The notes beneath the pieces were generated by a model, which saw only the letters and a program-made list of their open reading frames with translations, ran no database searches and was not told where the DNA came from. A stretch of 51,650 nucleotides of DNA, taken from contig JNDT01001747.1 of assembly GCA_000697055.1 (NCBI GenBank), forward strand, positions 1 to 51,650, in the 5' to 3' direction. Of this stretch, positions 24,482 through 35,910 are shown in pieces (positions within the stretch are counted from its first letter, which is position 1; every line of letters starts with the position of its first letter). The position numbers were made by a program, and so were the translations under genes. The DNA comes from Saksenaea vasiformis B4078. Lineage: Eukaryota; Mucoromycota; Mucoromycetes; Mucorales; Saksenaeaceae.

Positions 24482-25009
24482 ATCATGGAAATTGTAACGG
24501 ATAAGCGACATTAGCATTAACAAAATCACAAGAGCTTCACTGAACAATCTAATTTTACGCAAGTGGTAGATGCAGTACTTTATGTACTGCTTACTGAACG
24601 AATTCTTATGCTGATCTAATACCAATTTTGCGTTCATGAAGAAAAGCTTAATGCTCCTCAGCGCAAGATCGGTACGCTGTATTACTGTCCATTCACTCGT
24701 CGCCATTTTGACAGTGATAGCATTTTGGAGAGTAGAATATCTGTATGAGGAAAGAAAATAGAGCTTCCAAAACGTTCAATTTTTTTTAGGAATGTATTAC
24801 AAAACTTACAGGATTTTTCCTATGATTTTGCGTCTATTTGAGATTATTCGGTGTTGCTTCCAGGTACACTCTGTGCCTTGAAGTATGTTTTTTTATGTAG
24901 TTCAGTGCATCTGAGCTTGAACGCAGAAGGTGATCATTACGACAGCAAGCATCATTTCATTGGTGGAATACGAAACCGATATATTCAGACATCTCCCCAA
25001 AGGAATTAT
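24482..25009. other. INTS5 3' flank, nothing recognised
   Basis: About 530 bp of AT-rich sequence after the INTS5 stop codon. No coding exon, repeat or RNA gene is recognisable. It presumably contains the INTS5 3' untranslated region. Confidence 0.4.
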
Positions 25010-25250
25010 CTGGAAAAGCGGTAAAAGGTATCAAGATCAATTCATTGCTAACCATGAAATATGCTATATGCCACTGCAATAGATTTTGCATCCATGGGAG
25101 ATCAACTTCATGTAAGTAATATATGGTCTTTCTGCCATGATTGGTATATTAACTGCGTATCTTCATTTACTCTTTAGTGCAAGATTGATCCTTTCTGGAC
25201 GCAAAATTTATTGTAGAGTAGCGTAAAATGTATTTCAATAAACAGTATAT
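25010..25250 (+). repeat. Dispersed intron-bearing repeat, copy iv
   Basis: Left arm with TTTTGCATCCATGG, intron-like core at 25112-25177 (66 nt: GTAAGT donor, TTAACTGC branch-like motif, CTCTTTAG acceptor), right arm with TGGACGCAAAATTTA and AGCGTAAAA, then AATAAA at 25237-25242. It sits just beyond the 3' end of the left regulator gene, and the homology between the two regulator copies fades at its edge. Confidence 0.65.
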
Positions 25251-27395
25251 ACAGAATAAAACACAAAGATCATAGAATGAGGGAAGTCTAAATTTCAGAG
25301 ATGCTGGACGCTCTAACGATGTTGATCAACACGTCGTATATCATTGCGTATCGAGGCAAAGGATACTGGGAGTACATCTCAAATGCACTTGCTTTTGTAT
25401 TAGAGGAGCAGTTGAGAGGGGAGCAATGGAAGGGTATGCGGTGACCTTCCATAAAATGAGCGTTGTCCAATTCATCTACGCATCGGCGGAGTGCTTCTCG
25501 TGCTTTCAACGCACATGATCCATCTGACGATGAAGCTAGTATCCTTAGCGCATCTATGACCGAGAACAAGAATTCGTGATGCGCTACACAAGAACATTAG
25601 CATACGCGTTGGGACGGAACTATTAACGTACCGTGGCATACGGTTTCCATTACTTCCAACCTTTTGATAGCTACCATCAATAGCTGACAGCACTGCAAAG
25701 TTCCCTCCAACGTACGCTCTCGGAACATTGATATAATGTCGGTATTTCCTGTGCTCGCCATGGGCTGTATAAGGCAGCCATTCCCTCCGGTAATCATTGC
25801 CTGAAATATGCAGAAGAGCACAATCTGCCATTCTGATTGTGCCGCCTCGAGTGCAGGTGTCAACGTTTCCACTGACGCAAACGGATCATCACATAATCGA
25901 ATATCGTCCGGTAAACTTCGCCACCATTTCTTTGTGGACTCTTCACAGTATAAGAGTAGTTCCAGACTAAACTCTCCAGGTTGTCCCAGATGCATACGAC
26001 CCATTTGTTTCTATAATATGCAGACTAGTTAGTTCGTCAGCGCCGGATGATAACTTACAACTGCCCGCTTAATACAAGGAGTCATAAGATATTTAAATAA
26101 TCTGCACATCAATTCGAGTGCTTTACGCGTCGTTTCGGATTCTCCGGGCAATGGTTCCGCTGCAGTTTCTACAAGTTTTTCTGCAGTGTCATAGCGACTG
26201 TAATCTTGCTTCTGTTCGAATAAATACTGAACAAAGCTTCCAACAACGATCGAAAAAATATAATGTCGCGAGAACAGCACTTCTTCCTCTCGTGTGCGAA
26301 ATTGTCTCGTATTATTCATATCATCACATATAAGTAACGACATACTAATCCAGTTTCGTGACTTTGCTGTCCTAAGCGTGTTTCGCAAAAAGCCACAAAG
26401 GAGGTGGATCGTGATTACCGTTTCCAGCCGGCGATCAGGATCGTCAAAGATGTCGTATAAAAGGTTCTCGCATAGAACATAGAAATGTTCCGCAATACGA
26501 CGCCGTTCAATTGGGGAGAAGGGAACATGTTTACAAATACTAGTCGCTACATTAACGCAAATTGCCATCGTCACAGCGCAGGTTGCAGGGTCATCTAGTC
26601 GTGCATAGTGCGCCATGTATGATACTTCATCGACCAGCGGCATCAACTTGTTAAGGCAAGCAAAATAAATATCTACCAACGTATCCACGACGATCCGCTG
26701 CGATCCGAGCATCGAATTCGCATCAGGTAGCAAGGACGGAGGCGGAGCAACCATTTCTCGCATGCTTCTACTAATCATCTTCAAAAGGATTTTCATGATG
26801 CTATCTCCTGACTGAGCTAATTCGAAAACAATGCCTGTATTCTGGAATAAATCTTGAAAAGGAGATAAATATCGCAATGCCGCTCGACCATAGGCCAACA
26901 TCTCATGGAGACTCTGAATTGGCGTTTCCAGTCGAAAATGGCCATCCACAATTGATATCTCCCATTGATATTCAGGATCATCGCTACTATAGGACGCATT
27001 TTCAGAATCAGTGTCCATATCTGCGGCGTCTCTGGACGGTCTTGTATCATTTCTTCTCGGTTTCTTTCGCTGTACGGTGCTCTCAAGTTGTTGCATGATC
27101 TCTCGCATTTTATGCACTTGCTCCCACATGGCATTCATCTCTGCATTGCCATCTAATATATCGTCGTCGATCATCTCTTCTGGTTCGCTGTCAGACGAGG
27201 ACATGCAAGGATATTGCAGCCGTGCACAACGCACACATGGAGAGTCGCAGCTAGGCTTCACACATTTTCGACGATGCTTTCTGCAACCTGAAAGATTCCA
27301 TTAAGTTTACTGGGCTTATGCTGATTGATGCTCGCTTACTTCTACATGGTTGCTGTCGTCTAACTGTCAACATGGCAAGGGAATGTTGTGCCAAA
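25240..27395 (-). repeat. Inverted duplication, left arm
   Basis: This arm and 29218-31370 are about 2.1-kb inverted copies covering the whole regulator gene, including introns, about 25 bp of 5' flank and about 50 bp of 3' flank (matching GACTTCCCTCAT and ATCTTTG). At the protein level the copies agree at roughly four of five positions by eye, and better in the middle. The spacer is 1.8 kb. Confidence 0.8.
25288..27373 (-). CDS. Zn2Cys6 fungal transcription factor, left copy
   Basis: A predicted nuclear DNA-binding regulator. Four exons join in phase: 27373-27340, 27287-26059, 26010-25632 and 25583-25288, giving 645 residues. The Zn(II)2Cys6 cluster is split by the first intron: Cys10, 13, 20, 29, 32 and 39 in the canonical C-x2-C-x6-C-x8-C-x2-C-x6-C spacing, with an extra Cys25. 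An acidic linker, a Leu/Gln coiled-coil-like stretch (MWEQVHKMREIMQQLE) and a long helical region follow, as in fungal middle-homology regulators. The third intron-exon junction uses a normal GTAAGT donor at 26058. The target is unknown. A close paralogue lies in opposite orientation at 29246-31325. Confidence 0.9.
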
Positions 27396-27510
27396 ATCCG
27401 GTGCCCGGTCTGATATTGCGCAGCTGGTTTGTGTGACCTGTATCCAAGAAAGGATTTGCCTTCGGACAGCCAAGCCGTCCATCATCAGCCTTCTCTTTAC
27501 CGCGTGACCT
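27391..27510. repeat. Dispersed repeat R2, copy near the left regulator
   Basis: It lies 5' of the left regulator gene and shares ordered islands with 15185-15310 (AAAATCCGG, TTCGGAC, CCATCATCAGCC). Homology between the two regulator promoters stops where this repeat starts, so it may have inserted after the duplication, or it may mark the breakpoint. Confidence 0.4.
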
Positions 27511-27749
27511 ACGGTGACCTATGGTGCACTGTTTTGAAGTTAGTTTGTATGGCACAGAAAACTTTAAAGATGTACCCTTAACCGGTGACGCATGGTATTA
27601 AAGATGATATCCAGTATAGAATTGACTGAGATGACTTTTACGATATATGAATGACTTGCGAGGTTTGAATGTTTAATAACAAACCTAATAAAATGATTAG
27701 AAAACTAATGAAAATATAGGTATTTGCTTATCTTAAGTATCAAACCGTA

Positions 27750-28313
27750 TTATCTACGACGATACGTGCGCTTTCGTGCACATGGACTACAGGAAGGAAT
27801 CCAAGCCGATTTCAGCCAATCAAAATCAGTAGCTTTCTGAAGGCTTTGATTGCTATCCTGTAGTCCTGATCCATACTTAAAACAAAATACTATGAAATAG
27901 CTTGCTATATGATCATAAATAAAAAAGTACTTATCAGAAAATGTTGTCTCTGATCTTTCCTCAACATATGCAGCTGCAAAGAAAAGAGAATTGAAAAGCA
28001 TATCTTGATTCGCCTTTGTGCGATCTTTTCATAGCTCTCCTTGTTCACAGGTGTTATATGACTATGAAGGGCGTTATCAGATGATCCTGTACGCGACAAA
28101 TGCTTACCTTTGTGGAACCGGATGTTCACGGCAGCAGTAAGGCATCCACCCTTCGTCGTGGTTGCGCGCCTGTTGACGATAAGCAATACATTACTTGTAC
28201 GGTTCTTACAAAAATAACACTTACCTCTGGAGAAATACTTTGGGGGAGAAGAAAGAAGACAAGATAAGTTCTCCATCCCGCCAAAAAAAGAAATTTGTTG
28301 GGACTGATACCAT
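27750..28313 (-). CDS. Unknown small protein between the inverted arms
   Basis: A three-exon model, 28313-28225, 28169-28108 and 28024-27750, stays in phase with good GTAAG donors and encodes 141 residues. It opens with MVSVPTNFFFWRDG and continues through ATTTKGGCLTAAVNIRFHK and an aromatic-rich segment (DKYFFIYDHIASYFIVF) to a basic end with CSPCARKRTYRRR. I recognise no family. The frame may extend upstream, because an AG acceptor and an in-frame segment precede the chosen ATG. It could be a decayed gene. Confidence 0.35.
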
Positions 28314-29217
28314 AGAGAAGTAACATAATGCAGTGAGAGTATCTGCCAAAGAATTCCATTACCCGTGGTCGACTAAATGGCGTATACGTTTAATTTGTCG
28401 CGTGTATCCTAGGAAACTTATTTGGAATACAAAGCAATAACGTTTCCCGCTAGTTGACCAAGAATATCATGTGAATTGGCTGTTCGAAGGAAGTCCCTCC
28501 AAGAAAACACTCAACTTTTAAACCCTGAAACTTTTTTGTTATTTTCTTACGGACGCTGCTATGAGCACTGTTGATCGTTAGTCTTCTCATCTTGATTGAC
28601 CATTTTATCGCCACGGTAGCTCGATATATGCATTTAAAATTCGTGGTGGGATGCTACAATTTTGTGGGACCTCTTTAAGCTTGCTGCAAACTCTACATCA
28701 TGACCAAATCAGAGATTCGCTGTGGCGCGTAATATCGGTCAATCTGCTACGGTTCTTGGTATTATGGCTGAGTACTCATTCGGATCAGCTTACCTATCCC
28801 CTTTGAGAAAATCGCAAACGATGTAGTTCCGTCCAGCTACATCTACGGCATCTATTATGTTTGATAGACACTAACTGCCCATATCCGATTACCAATTGCG
28901 ATTCATGGAGGTGGAATTTCCCTTGATCTGAAATAGCGCTAACCACGTTTTATGGATCCAAATACGTGGCGCACGACTTGAAGCTGTGTCTTGTTACATC
29001 GTGAATGCTTTTCTTCATTAGATCTAGTTTAGTTGAGTTGCGTTGAGATACATGTGCCGCTATAGAATAGCTGCTTTCAATCAGTACGGGATGATTTTCG
29101 GATACACGTATTCCCTAAAGCACGTATTGGCAATATCTCCTCACGGAAGAGCATATGCATCGTGCTCTCGGGTGGAAAGCAGGTCACACAATCCAGTTAC
29201 GCAGTATCGAAGCGCAC
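28314..29217. other. Spacer upstream of the right regulator, nothing recognised
   Basis: About 900 bp between the unknown small gene and the right regulator copy. No open frame shows family resemblance. It presumably contains the promoter of the + strand regulator. It does not resemble the corresponding flank of the left copy beyond about 25 bp from the ATG. Confidence 0.4.
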
Positions 29218-31370
29218 ACCAGCTGTGGCGCAAAACTTCTTTGCCATGTTGATAATTAGGCGACAACAGCCATGTAAAAGTAAGCAGGCATGAATCAGCA
29301 TAAGTCCCATAAACTTTAACGGAATTCTTCAGGTTGCAGAAAACATCGTCGAAAATGTATGAAGCCTAGTGACGATTCTCCATGTGTGCGTTGTGCGCGA
29401 CTGCAACGCCCTTGCATTTCTCCCTCTGACAGTGAATCAGAAGGGGTGACCGACGACGAGATATATGGCAATGCAGAAATGGATGCCATGTGGGAACAAG
29501 TGCAGAAAATGCGAGCGATCATGCAACAGCTCGAGAGTACCATACAGCGAGATAAACCGAGAAGAAATGATACAAGACCGTCCGAGAACGCCTCGGATAT
29601 GGACACCGATTCTGAAACTGCATCCTATAGTAGCGATAATCCCGAATATCAATGGGAGATATCAATTGTGGATGGCCATTTTCGACTGGAAACGCCAATT
29701 CAGAGTCTCCATGAGATGTTGGCCTATGGCCGAGCGGCATTGCGATATTTGTCTCCTTTTCAAGATTTATTCCAGAATACAGGCATTGTTTTCGAATTAG
29801 CTCAGTCAGGAAATAGCATTATAAGGATGTTCTTCGAGATGATGAATAGAAGCCTGCGAGAGACAGTTGTCTCCCCCCCATCCTTACTACCTGATGCGAA
29901 TTCAATGTTCGGATCGCAGCGGATCGTCGTGGACACATTGGTGGATACTTATTTCACTTGTATTAACAAGATGATGCCGCTGGTCGATGAAGTATCATAC
30001 ATGGCGCGCTATGCACAGCTAGACGATCCCACAACCTGTGCTGTTACAATGGCAATTTGCGTTAATACAGCGACCAGTACCTGTAAACATATCCCCTTTG
30101 CAGCAGCTGAACGGCGTCGTATTGCGGAGCATTTCTATGTTCTATGCGAGAACCTTTTATACGACATCTTTGACGATCCTGATCGCCGGCTGGAAACGGT
30201 AATCACGATCCACCTCCTTTGTAGCTTTTTGCGAAACACGCTTAGGACAGCAAAATTACGAAACTGGATTAGCATGTCATCACTTATATGTGATGATATG
30301 AATAATATGAGACAATTTCGCACGCGAGAGGAAGAAGTGCTGTTCTCGCGACATTGTATTTTTTCGATCATTGTTGGAAGTTTTGTTCAATTTCTATTGG
30401 AGCAGAAGCAGAATTATAACCGCTACGACACTGCAGAAAAACTCGCAGAAATTGCAGCGGAACCATTACCCGGAGAATCCGAAACGACGCGTAAAACACT
30501 TGAATTGACGGGGGCGTTATTTAAACACTTTACAACTCCTTGTATTAGGCGGATGATTGCAAGTTATCGTTCGATGCTGACGAACTAACTAATTTGCATG
30601 TTATAGAAACAAATGGGTCGTATGCATCTGGGGCAATCTGGAGAGTTTAGTCTGGAACTACTCTTGTGCTGTGAAGAGGCCACAAGAAAGTGGTGGCGAA
30701 GTCTACCAGACGATTTTCGATTATGTGACGATCCGTTCGCGTCAGTAGAAACATTGAGACCTGCAATCGAGGCGACACACTCAGACTGGAAAATTGTGGT
30801 TTTCTGCGTATTCCAGGTAATGATTACCGGAGGGAATTCTTGTCTTCTGCAGCCCACGGCACGCAAAGGAAATAGCGATTTTGTATCAATGTTCCAAGAA
30901 CGTACTGTGGATATTGCTTTGCGGTGCTGTCAGCTACTGATGATAGCTGTAAGAAGAGTTGAAGTGATGGAAACCATATGCCATAGTACGTTAATAAGTC
31001 GCTTAACTTATATGCTAATATCTTTCATATAGCACATTACGAATTTTTATTCTCAGTCATAGACACACTAAGGGTGATAGCTTCATCAGATGGACCCTGC
31101 GCGCCGAAAGCACGAGAAGCACTCCGCCAATGCGTAGTTGAGTTGGATAAGGCTCAGTTTATGGAAGGTCATCGCATACCCTTCCATTGCTCCCCTCTCA
31201 ACTCCTCCCGTAATACAACAACAAATGTTTTCGAGACGTACTACCAGTATCCTTCGCCTCGACATGCAATGGTGTACGATATTTTGACCAACATTGTTAG
31301 AACATGCAGCGTTTCTGAAATTTAGACTTCCCTCATATTATAATCTTTGTTTTATTCTATATATAACTTC
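29218..31370 (+). repeat. Inverted duplication, right arm
   Basis: Partner of 25240-27395. Homology ends about 50 bp after the stop codon. On the left side a dispersed intron-bearing repeat lies at that point; on the right side AT-rich sequence follows. The remaining 31371-31794 between this gene and HAT1 (tail to tail) shows no further gene. Confidence 0.8.
29246..31325 (+). CDS. Zn2Cys6 fungal transcription factor, right copy
   Basis: Paralogue of the gene at 25288-27373 in opposite orientation. Exons 29246-29279, 29333-30558, 30607-30985 and 31033-31325 give 643 residues with an intact frame. The six zinc ligands are kept (Cys10, 13, 20, 29, 32, 39); the extra Cys25 of the left copy is Asp here, as expected for a non-ligand. 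The second intron (30559-30606) must use a GC donor (GCAAGT) where the left copy has GTAAGT; without splicing, the frame stops at 30586-30588 just before the conserved MGRMHLGQ exon. Both copies look functional by sequence. Regulation and target are unknown. Confidence 0.88.
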
Positions 31371-31794
31371 TGCGAATGTTTGAAGATTCTGTTTTCTTTC
31401 TCATAAAACCCCATTATTCTCCGCAATGCCATTGTTATTAAAGAAGGGTGGGTGGATGCAACAAAGCTCCTTTTAGGTTCCCCCCATAGTTCCAGAGAAT
31501 TATCAATTTTTGTCGCGTAATGAAAACTGCAGAACCAGTAAAAATTTTTCACCACTGACAATATACAACTGCAACTGCGCAGGTTATCAGCCAGAGCTAC
31601 TGTGCATAGAAAGGTAGCCGAACAGTGTTTTTGCTTAGTCCTAGCTTATCTTTATGTTTGCGTAATTAACCAATGAACACTCTATATTGAAGGAACATCA
31701 CGCAATCATCCTGTTATTAACTCTTTTTTTTTATTTTATTTCTGTGCTTCTTCGTTTCCTTCGAGCATGGATAGCAAACATCCATTTGTGCCGA

Positions 31795-33440
31795 TTAGAT
31801 CATCTCAAGAATTCTATGATAATCGTCCTCCACGCTTTTGTAGGCTGTGCTGAGCTTTTCCTTTACATCTTCTGGAGGAAGTTCCTTCATAGCATCCTAC
31901 CAACAATAGATGAATAAGATGAACGTATCGCAGTAATTTACTTACAAGATGAGACACGTAAAGTCGCCTTTTTACTTGGAGACGGTAGTTCTTATATGCA
32001 ATTGGATCTTTCTTATTCAATTTTGACAGCAAATGCATTTCAACGCACTGTTGCATCTGTCGCTAATAGTAACAAAGGAACCTCTGGTTCAGTATTGTAC
32101 GCGTGCTATACTGAACTTACATCTGTCAATTTGAATTTCTTCTTGATCTTGCGGATATCGGCCCGTTCCACAGGTGCAGCAGCTATTTCGTCAAACGCAT
32201 GATGTTCTTGCAAATATCGCATGTCACATTTGTCCCGCAAATCGCTGAACTCTTGATTTGGATCTTCCACTGAAACCATTGTTACATCCGAGCATTCACT
32301 CGCGTTCGTTTACCACTGACATACCTGTTATCTCAATAACATCACTCCTTGCAGCAAATATGTCGAATACAGTTCGATAAAGTCTACTTCCGTGGCCTTG
32401 ATTTTGAAATGGTGGCAAAATCAGGAATTGACTGAATCGACAAGTCTTCAGTATGCTTTGATGCACCTCGGGTCAAAATACCTGATGCGCATTCGTGTGT
32501 TTTCAGGGTAACAATAGAATGCATAAGCGCTGGTATAGCCCATGAAACGGTAGCTCGCAGACTCGCCTCTACCTTCGCGCTTAAACCTAGTTATCTTTCC
32601 TTAGACATTCAAAGAGAATATGCCGGCGTTTACAAGCTTACAGTGTATAGATCTCCCATTTTTCATCGTCAACATCGATTAAACTTGTGCCCTCCACAAA
32701 CAAAAACATGAAAAATCGCATCCGTTTGTGATATTCTACAAATTTTGGATTCGTAAACGACGACTATAGAAACTTCAATCAAGTCTATTTCATCATGATA
32801 AAGCAGTACCTTGTAAATTTCGAAGTATTCTTCGTCGCCATTAGGGCTTTCGCACGAATACTCGTCGACTTTTTCACCTATAGGGCGAAATTTTTCTGGG
32901 TCTTCTCTTACTATCCGTATGAACTCATCGTAGTTGGTAATGTAGCCTATCGATTCTCCAGTTTAACTGATGTGTCGATCGATCCCGTTCCAGGTACCTT
33001 CAACGGATTCTTTTAACTTCCCCTCGACATCATCAGGCTTCACTGCATCATTTTCTGAGGTCGGTTCATACTGTGAAAGGTAATTGACAGAGAGAAAAGG
33101 CTGAAGAGAACCAGCGGAATGGTGGATCTGTAGGAACAAGACGTTGATACGCGCAATGAAAATAAACGCATTCACGAACCTTTATGCTAAGGCCCTGATA
33201 ACCAAACACGGCCTCATGCTCTCCAAAGATAGGGTAAGTAAATGTAGGCTTATATGTTGTATACAATGTGGGCTCCGAAGCAGAGTTCTCTCCCAATTGA
33301 GGTTGAACTAGAACCAATCAATACAAGTCGACCTTAATATTTGCAAAAGGAGGAATAAAATTCTTACCTAGACGAAGCTCGGTGCTTTCAGTAGTATTAC
33401 AGACCCACTTAGCCAATTTACTAGTAAGAACCGATTCCAT
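31795..33440 (-). CDS. HAT1: Histone acetyltransferase type B catalytic subunit
   Basis: Hat1 acetylates newly made histone H4 (Lys5/Lys12) before deposition. Ten exons join in phase: 33440-33368, 33307-33180, 33127-32998, 32946-32810, 32763-32642, 32586-32482, 32431-32325, 32269-32121, 32056-31946 and 31896-31795, giving 387 residues (yeast 374). The N-terminal Hat1 domain is seen in FTYPIFGEHEAVFGYQGL. YHKRMRFFMFLFVEG and the following DVDDEKWEIY lead into the GNAT fold. Acetyl-CoA motif A reads SQFLILPPFQNQGHG (about residues 232-246). VEDP at about 268-271 carries the Glu that is the general base in yeast Hat1. The C-terminal helices end in DYHRILEMI. The splice sites chosen reproduce the family consensus across each junction, notably RIS-QFLILPPFQ. 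Confidence 0.95.
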
Positions 33441-33448
33441 TTGACGCG

Positions 33449-34019
33449 ATGATCAATGTTTTCGACGCCACCAGAGGAAACGGGGATCTTTCAAATTCGG
33501 GATTTCAGGAATTTCCTTCGGATAGCAGTCGTCTTGGACCGATTATCAGTTTCCCCGCAGAGGGGACATACTTTTTCCGATGTCAAAGCAAACTTACGGG
33601 TTTTTTCAGGGAAGTCCGAGCCGAGGAATTTGATACCGGTCTTTTGATATGGCCCTTAAAAGACATAGTGAACATGAACAAACATAGAGGAAGAAGGCAA
33701 CACATAGATGTTGAAGGAACGTCTGTCAAATATTGTTATGTATTGGTACCGGATAAATCGTGTACTGGGAAGCGGATATTGCCACGAAAAATCGAAGATG
33801 TATTGCGCTGCTTCGTTGTGATGGTTTGTCCAACGCATCAATCAGAACAGTGTTTAAGGCGACGGTGAATAGTACCTTTTTGTTCAACTCTGTTTTCTCA
33901 GTGAAGCACTGCGACGCGTGCTGGACTGACATATACGCAGGAACTATCTCTTGATTTATTGTAGGTCTCTCGTCGTTAAAGAATGCGATGGTCAATTCTA
34001 TGCCCTAGACAACGCTATA
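33449..34019. other. Possible decayed retroelement sequence
   Basis: On the minus strand at about 33660-33490, one frame reads KVCPLCGETDN after a Lys-rich stretch, reminiscent of the CPLC-type knuckle of retroelement ORFs. The expected downstream ET-x2-H-x4-C part is absent. Open frames on both strands here are short and mutually overlapping. I assign no gene. Confidence 0.2.
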
Positions 34020-34295
34020 TTCATCCCATCGAAATGGTGCTGGTCGTGCATCCACTAACATGGGAGTTTACCTTCGGGGAAAGTAAAATGATACCCAAGT
34101 ATCCTTCCATTTACTAATCATGCATGAACTTTTACGCTAGTCTATATGAATTTTGAGTCCATCGAGGTACCAACTTGATGTAAGTGGAGGATTAATCGCC
34201 AATTTATGTACTGATACCGCGCATCCGATCTTTCCTTAGCGCCAAATTCGGCTCTTCACAGACACAAAATCTACATAGACTAGCGTAAAAATTTA
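34020..34295 (+). repeat. Dispersed intron-bearing repeat, copy v (best preserved)
   Basis: A leader of about 110 bp shared with copy vi (ACCTTCGGG, AAGTAAAATG, CCATTTACTAA) is followed by the left arm from about 34131 (TTTTACGCTAGTCTAT) and an intron-like core at 34180-34239 (60 nt: GTAAGT, CTGATACC, TTCCTTAG). The right arm ends with ATAGACTAGCGTAAAA at 34290. The outer 16 bp of the arms are complementary with almost no mismatch. No coding capacity. Confidence 0.7.
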
Positions 34296-35415
34296 TCCAA
34301 GAAGCAGTAAAGGTCATATCAAATACCTATTATAAACGATCTCTCATTTCCGCGTCACAGATATTTACTGTAGTAACTGGATTTGTAACACAGAGAGCAC
34401 ACTATCAAGAGTTCTTGCAATATGGTCATATAACCGCCATTGGGGCTGAAGTCCTCCGTTGCATTGCTTGTACCACCTACATCATGTTCATCTCCGGACC
34501 TGCAAGTACTGATGCACGTGCGGCAATTATGTCCCCGTATCTGGACATCAAACGTACGTCATGCTCGTTATGCGTAAGTTCAATCACGACCAACAATAGA
34601 ACAGCCGGATTTCTTCATTTGAGAGCCGACATCCTGACATGATTCAGCTTCCATTTACTAGTAGTGATCCAAGCCAACGTAAGCAACTACATCATTGCAG
34701 TGTAATCATTCAGGATCTGCAATAAGAATATAGTTGCAGATGTCATATCTTGTGGAAAGTAGTAATTTGTTGCAGAAACCTTTGCAACCTGCCTGTTCTT
34801 TGGAATTAGTTGCAAGAGTTAGTAATCACAGACAGATTAAGGATGATGCAAGCAGGAATCTATCTATATATGTGGCTTTGGCAGTTCTTGCCATCAGTTA
34901 CAAAAATTGGGACGGTAACCTACGGGATCATCTGTCATAAGCGTAACTTCAAAGTTATTTGTGCGACCCCAAATCTTGTGGAACACAAAGATCAACGGCA
35001 AGGGGGACCTTCATTATCCTCAGAGTTGCTGAATAAACCGATGAATTTTCTGTAGAATACAATGATAGACTCAACATAGCCAAATTACACTTGTTGTGCT
35101 GAAATTCCGTCAATTGCTGAAAGTGCCTGGTTCCCTTCGACTAAAAAACAACACATGGCGGTACTACCTAAACTTGTGGTAATTTCTAATCACCGCTGCG
35201 GCGTGCGACAGGTTTTCGAATCTTCGACGCTGTCTATTCTTCCATACGTAGTCGTTGATCCGAAAGTTGCAAGCATGGAATTCACGGAAATTGATGGTAT
35301 ACGATGCATCGTCCAATTCCATAGGTAATGTTAATAATAGCATTCAGTGCGCGAAGCCCACCAGAAACCATTATATAAAGATGCGTTCCTGAATTTACAC
35401 TGCAGCAATTATCCG
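34296..35415. other. Intergenic, nothing certain
   Basis: About 1.1 kb without a supported gene. A 58-codon ATG frame at about 35156-35331 (opening MAVLPKLVVISNH) has no recognisable family and no splice context. It is left as an unassigned small open frame. The 3' end should contain the promoter of the secreted-protein gene at 35416. Confidence 0.35.
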
Positions 35416-35910
35416 ATGATGTTACTTAAAAGTATTTCTTGCATCCTTCCTCTTCTGGGCTTCGTGGCAATTGGAGCCGAGGCATATCGAACTGTTTTAC
35501 CAGAGCCAATGGAGGTGGGCCGCTATGGAGCATGCGGAACATACATTGATCCAGACGACATGGTTATGGCCGTACGACCTAATGAACCCCATCTTTGTGA
35601 CGGTGAGTACGAGGTTCGTGCCCAAGTCGCTACTCTGACGCATGAAATCGATCGCCCATCTTTCGGGAGATGGATGAAACTTAAAGTTGTAAGTTGAATA
35701 ATATGTTCGTTGACCATATAGTAACAAAATATCAAGGTCGATACATGCGATGAATGCGACGTGTACGAAGTGAAATTGAGCCCAGCCGCTCTTAAAGCAC
35801 TTACACCCAAGGTGCTGTTAGACAACAAGACACCCGAACACTTGAAGTACGGCTACAAGCCTAAGCCGAAAGAGACGCCGTTTCTACCTCCACCAGTGCA
35901 AGTCCATTAA
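35416..35910 (+). CDS. Secreted double-psi beta-barrel-like protein
   Basis: Two exons, 35416-35688 and 35737-35910, encode 148 residues. Residues 1 to about 23 (MMLLKSISCILPLLGFVAIG, then AEA) form a signal peptide. The mature part carries a GRYGACGTYIDPDDMV segment, a Cys in LCDGEYEV, and MKLKVVDTCDECDVYEVKLSP spread across the splice junction. This is the pattern of small fungal DPBB/barwin-expansin-like proteins (GACG, DxC-x2-C, LSPxA). Such proteins are extracellular and bind wall polysaccharide or act as protease inhibitors; which applies here is not shown. The C-terminal tail is Pro/Lys-rich. The second ATG three bases on is equally possible. Confidence 0.72.

Noticed and set aside
28670..28880. 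Short + frame with ARNIGQSATVLGIM resembling a helix-turn-helix
   Set aside because: Frame closes quickly and no transposase core or terminal repeats accompany it.
33449..33868. 139-codon + frame next to HAT1
   Set aside because: No motif; overlaps decayed, retroelement-like sequence on the other strand.
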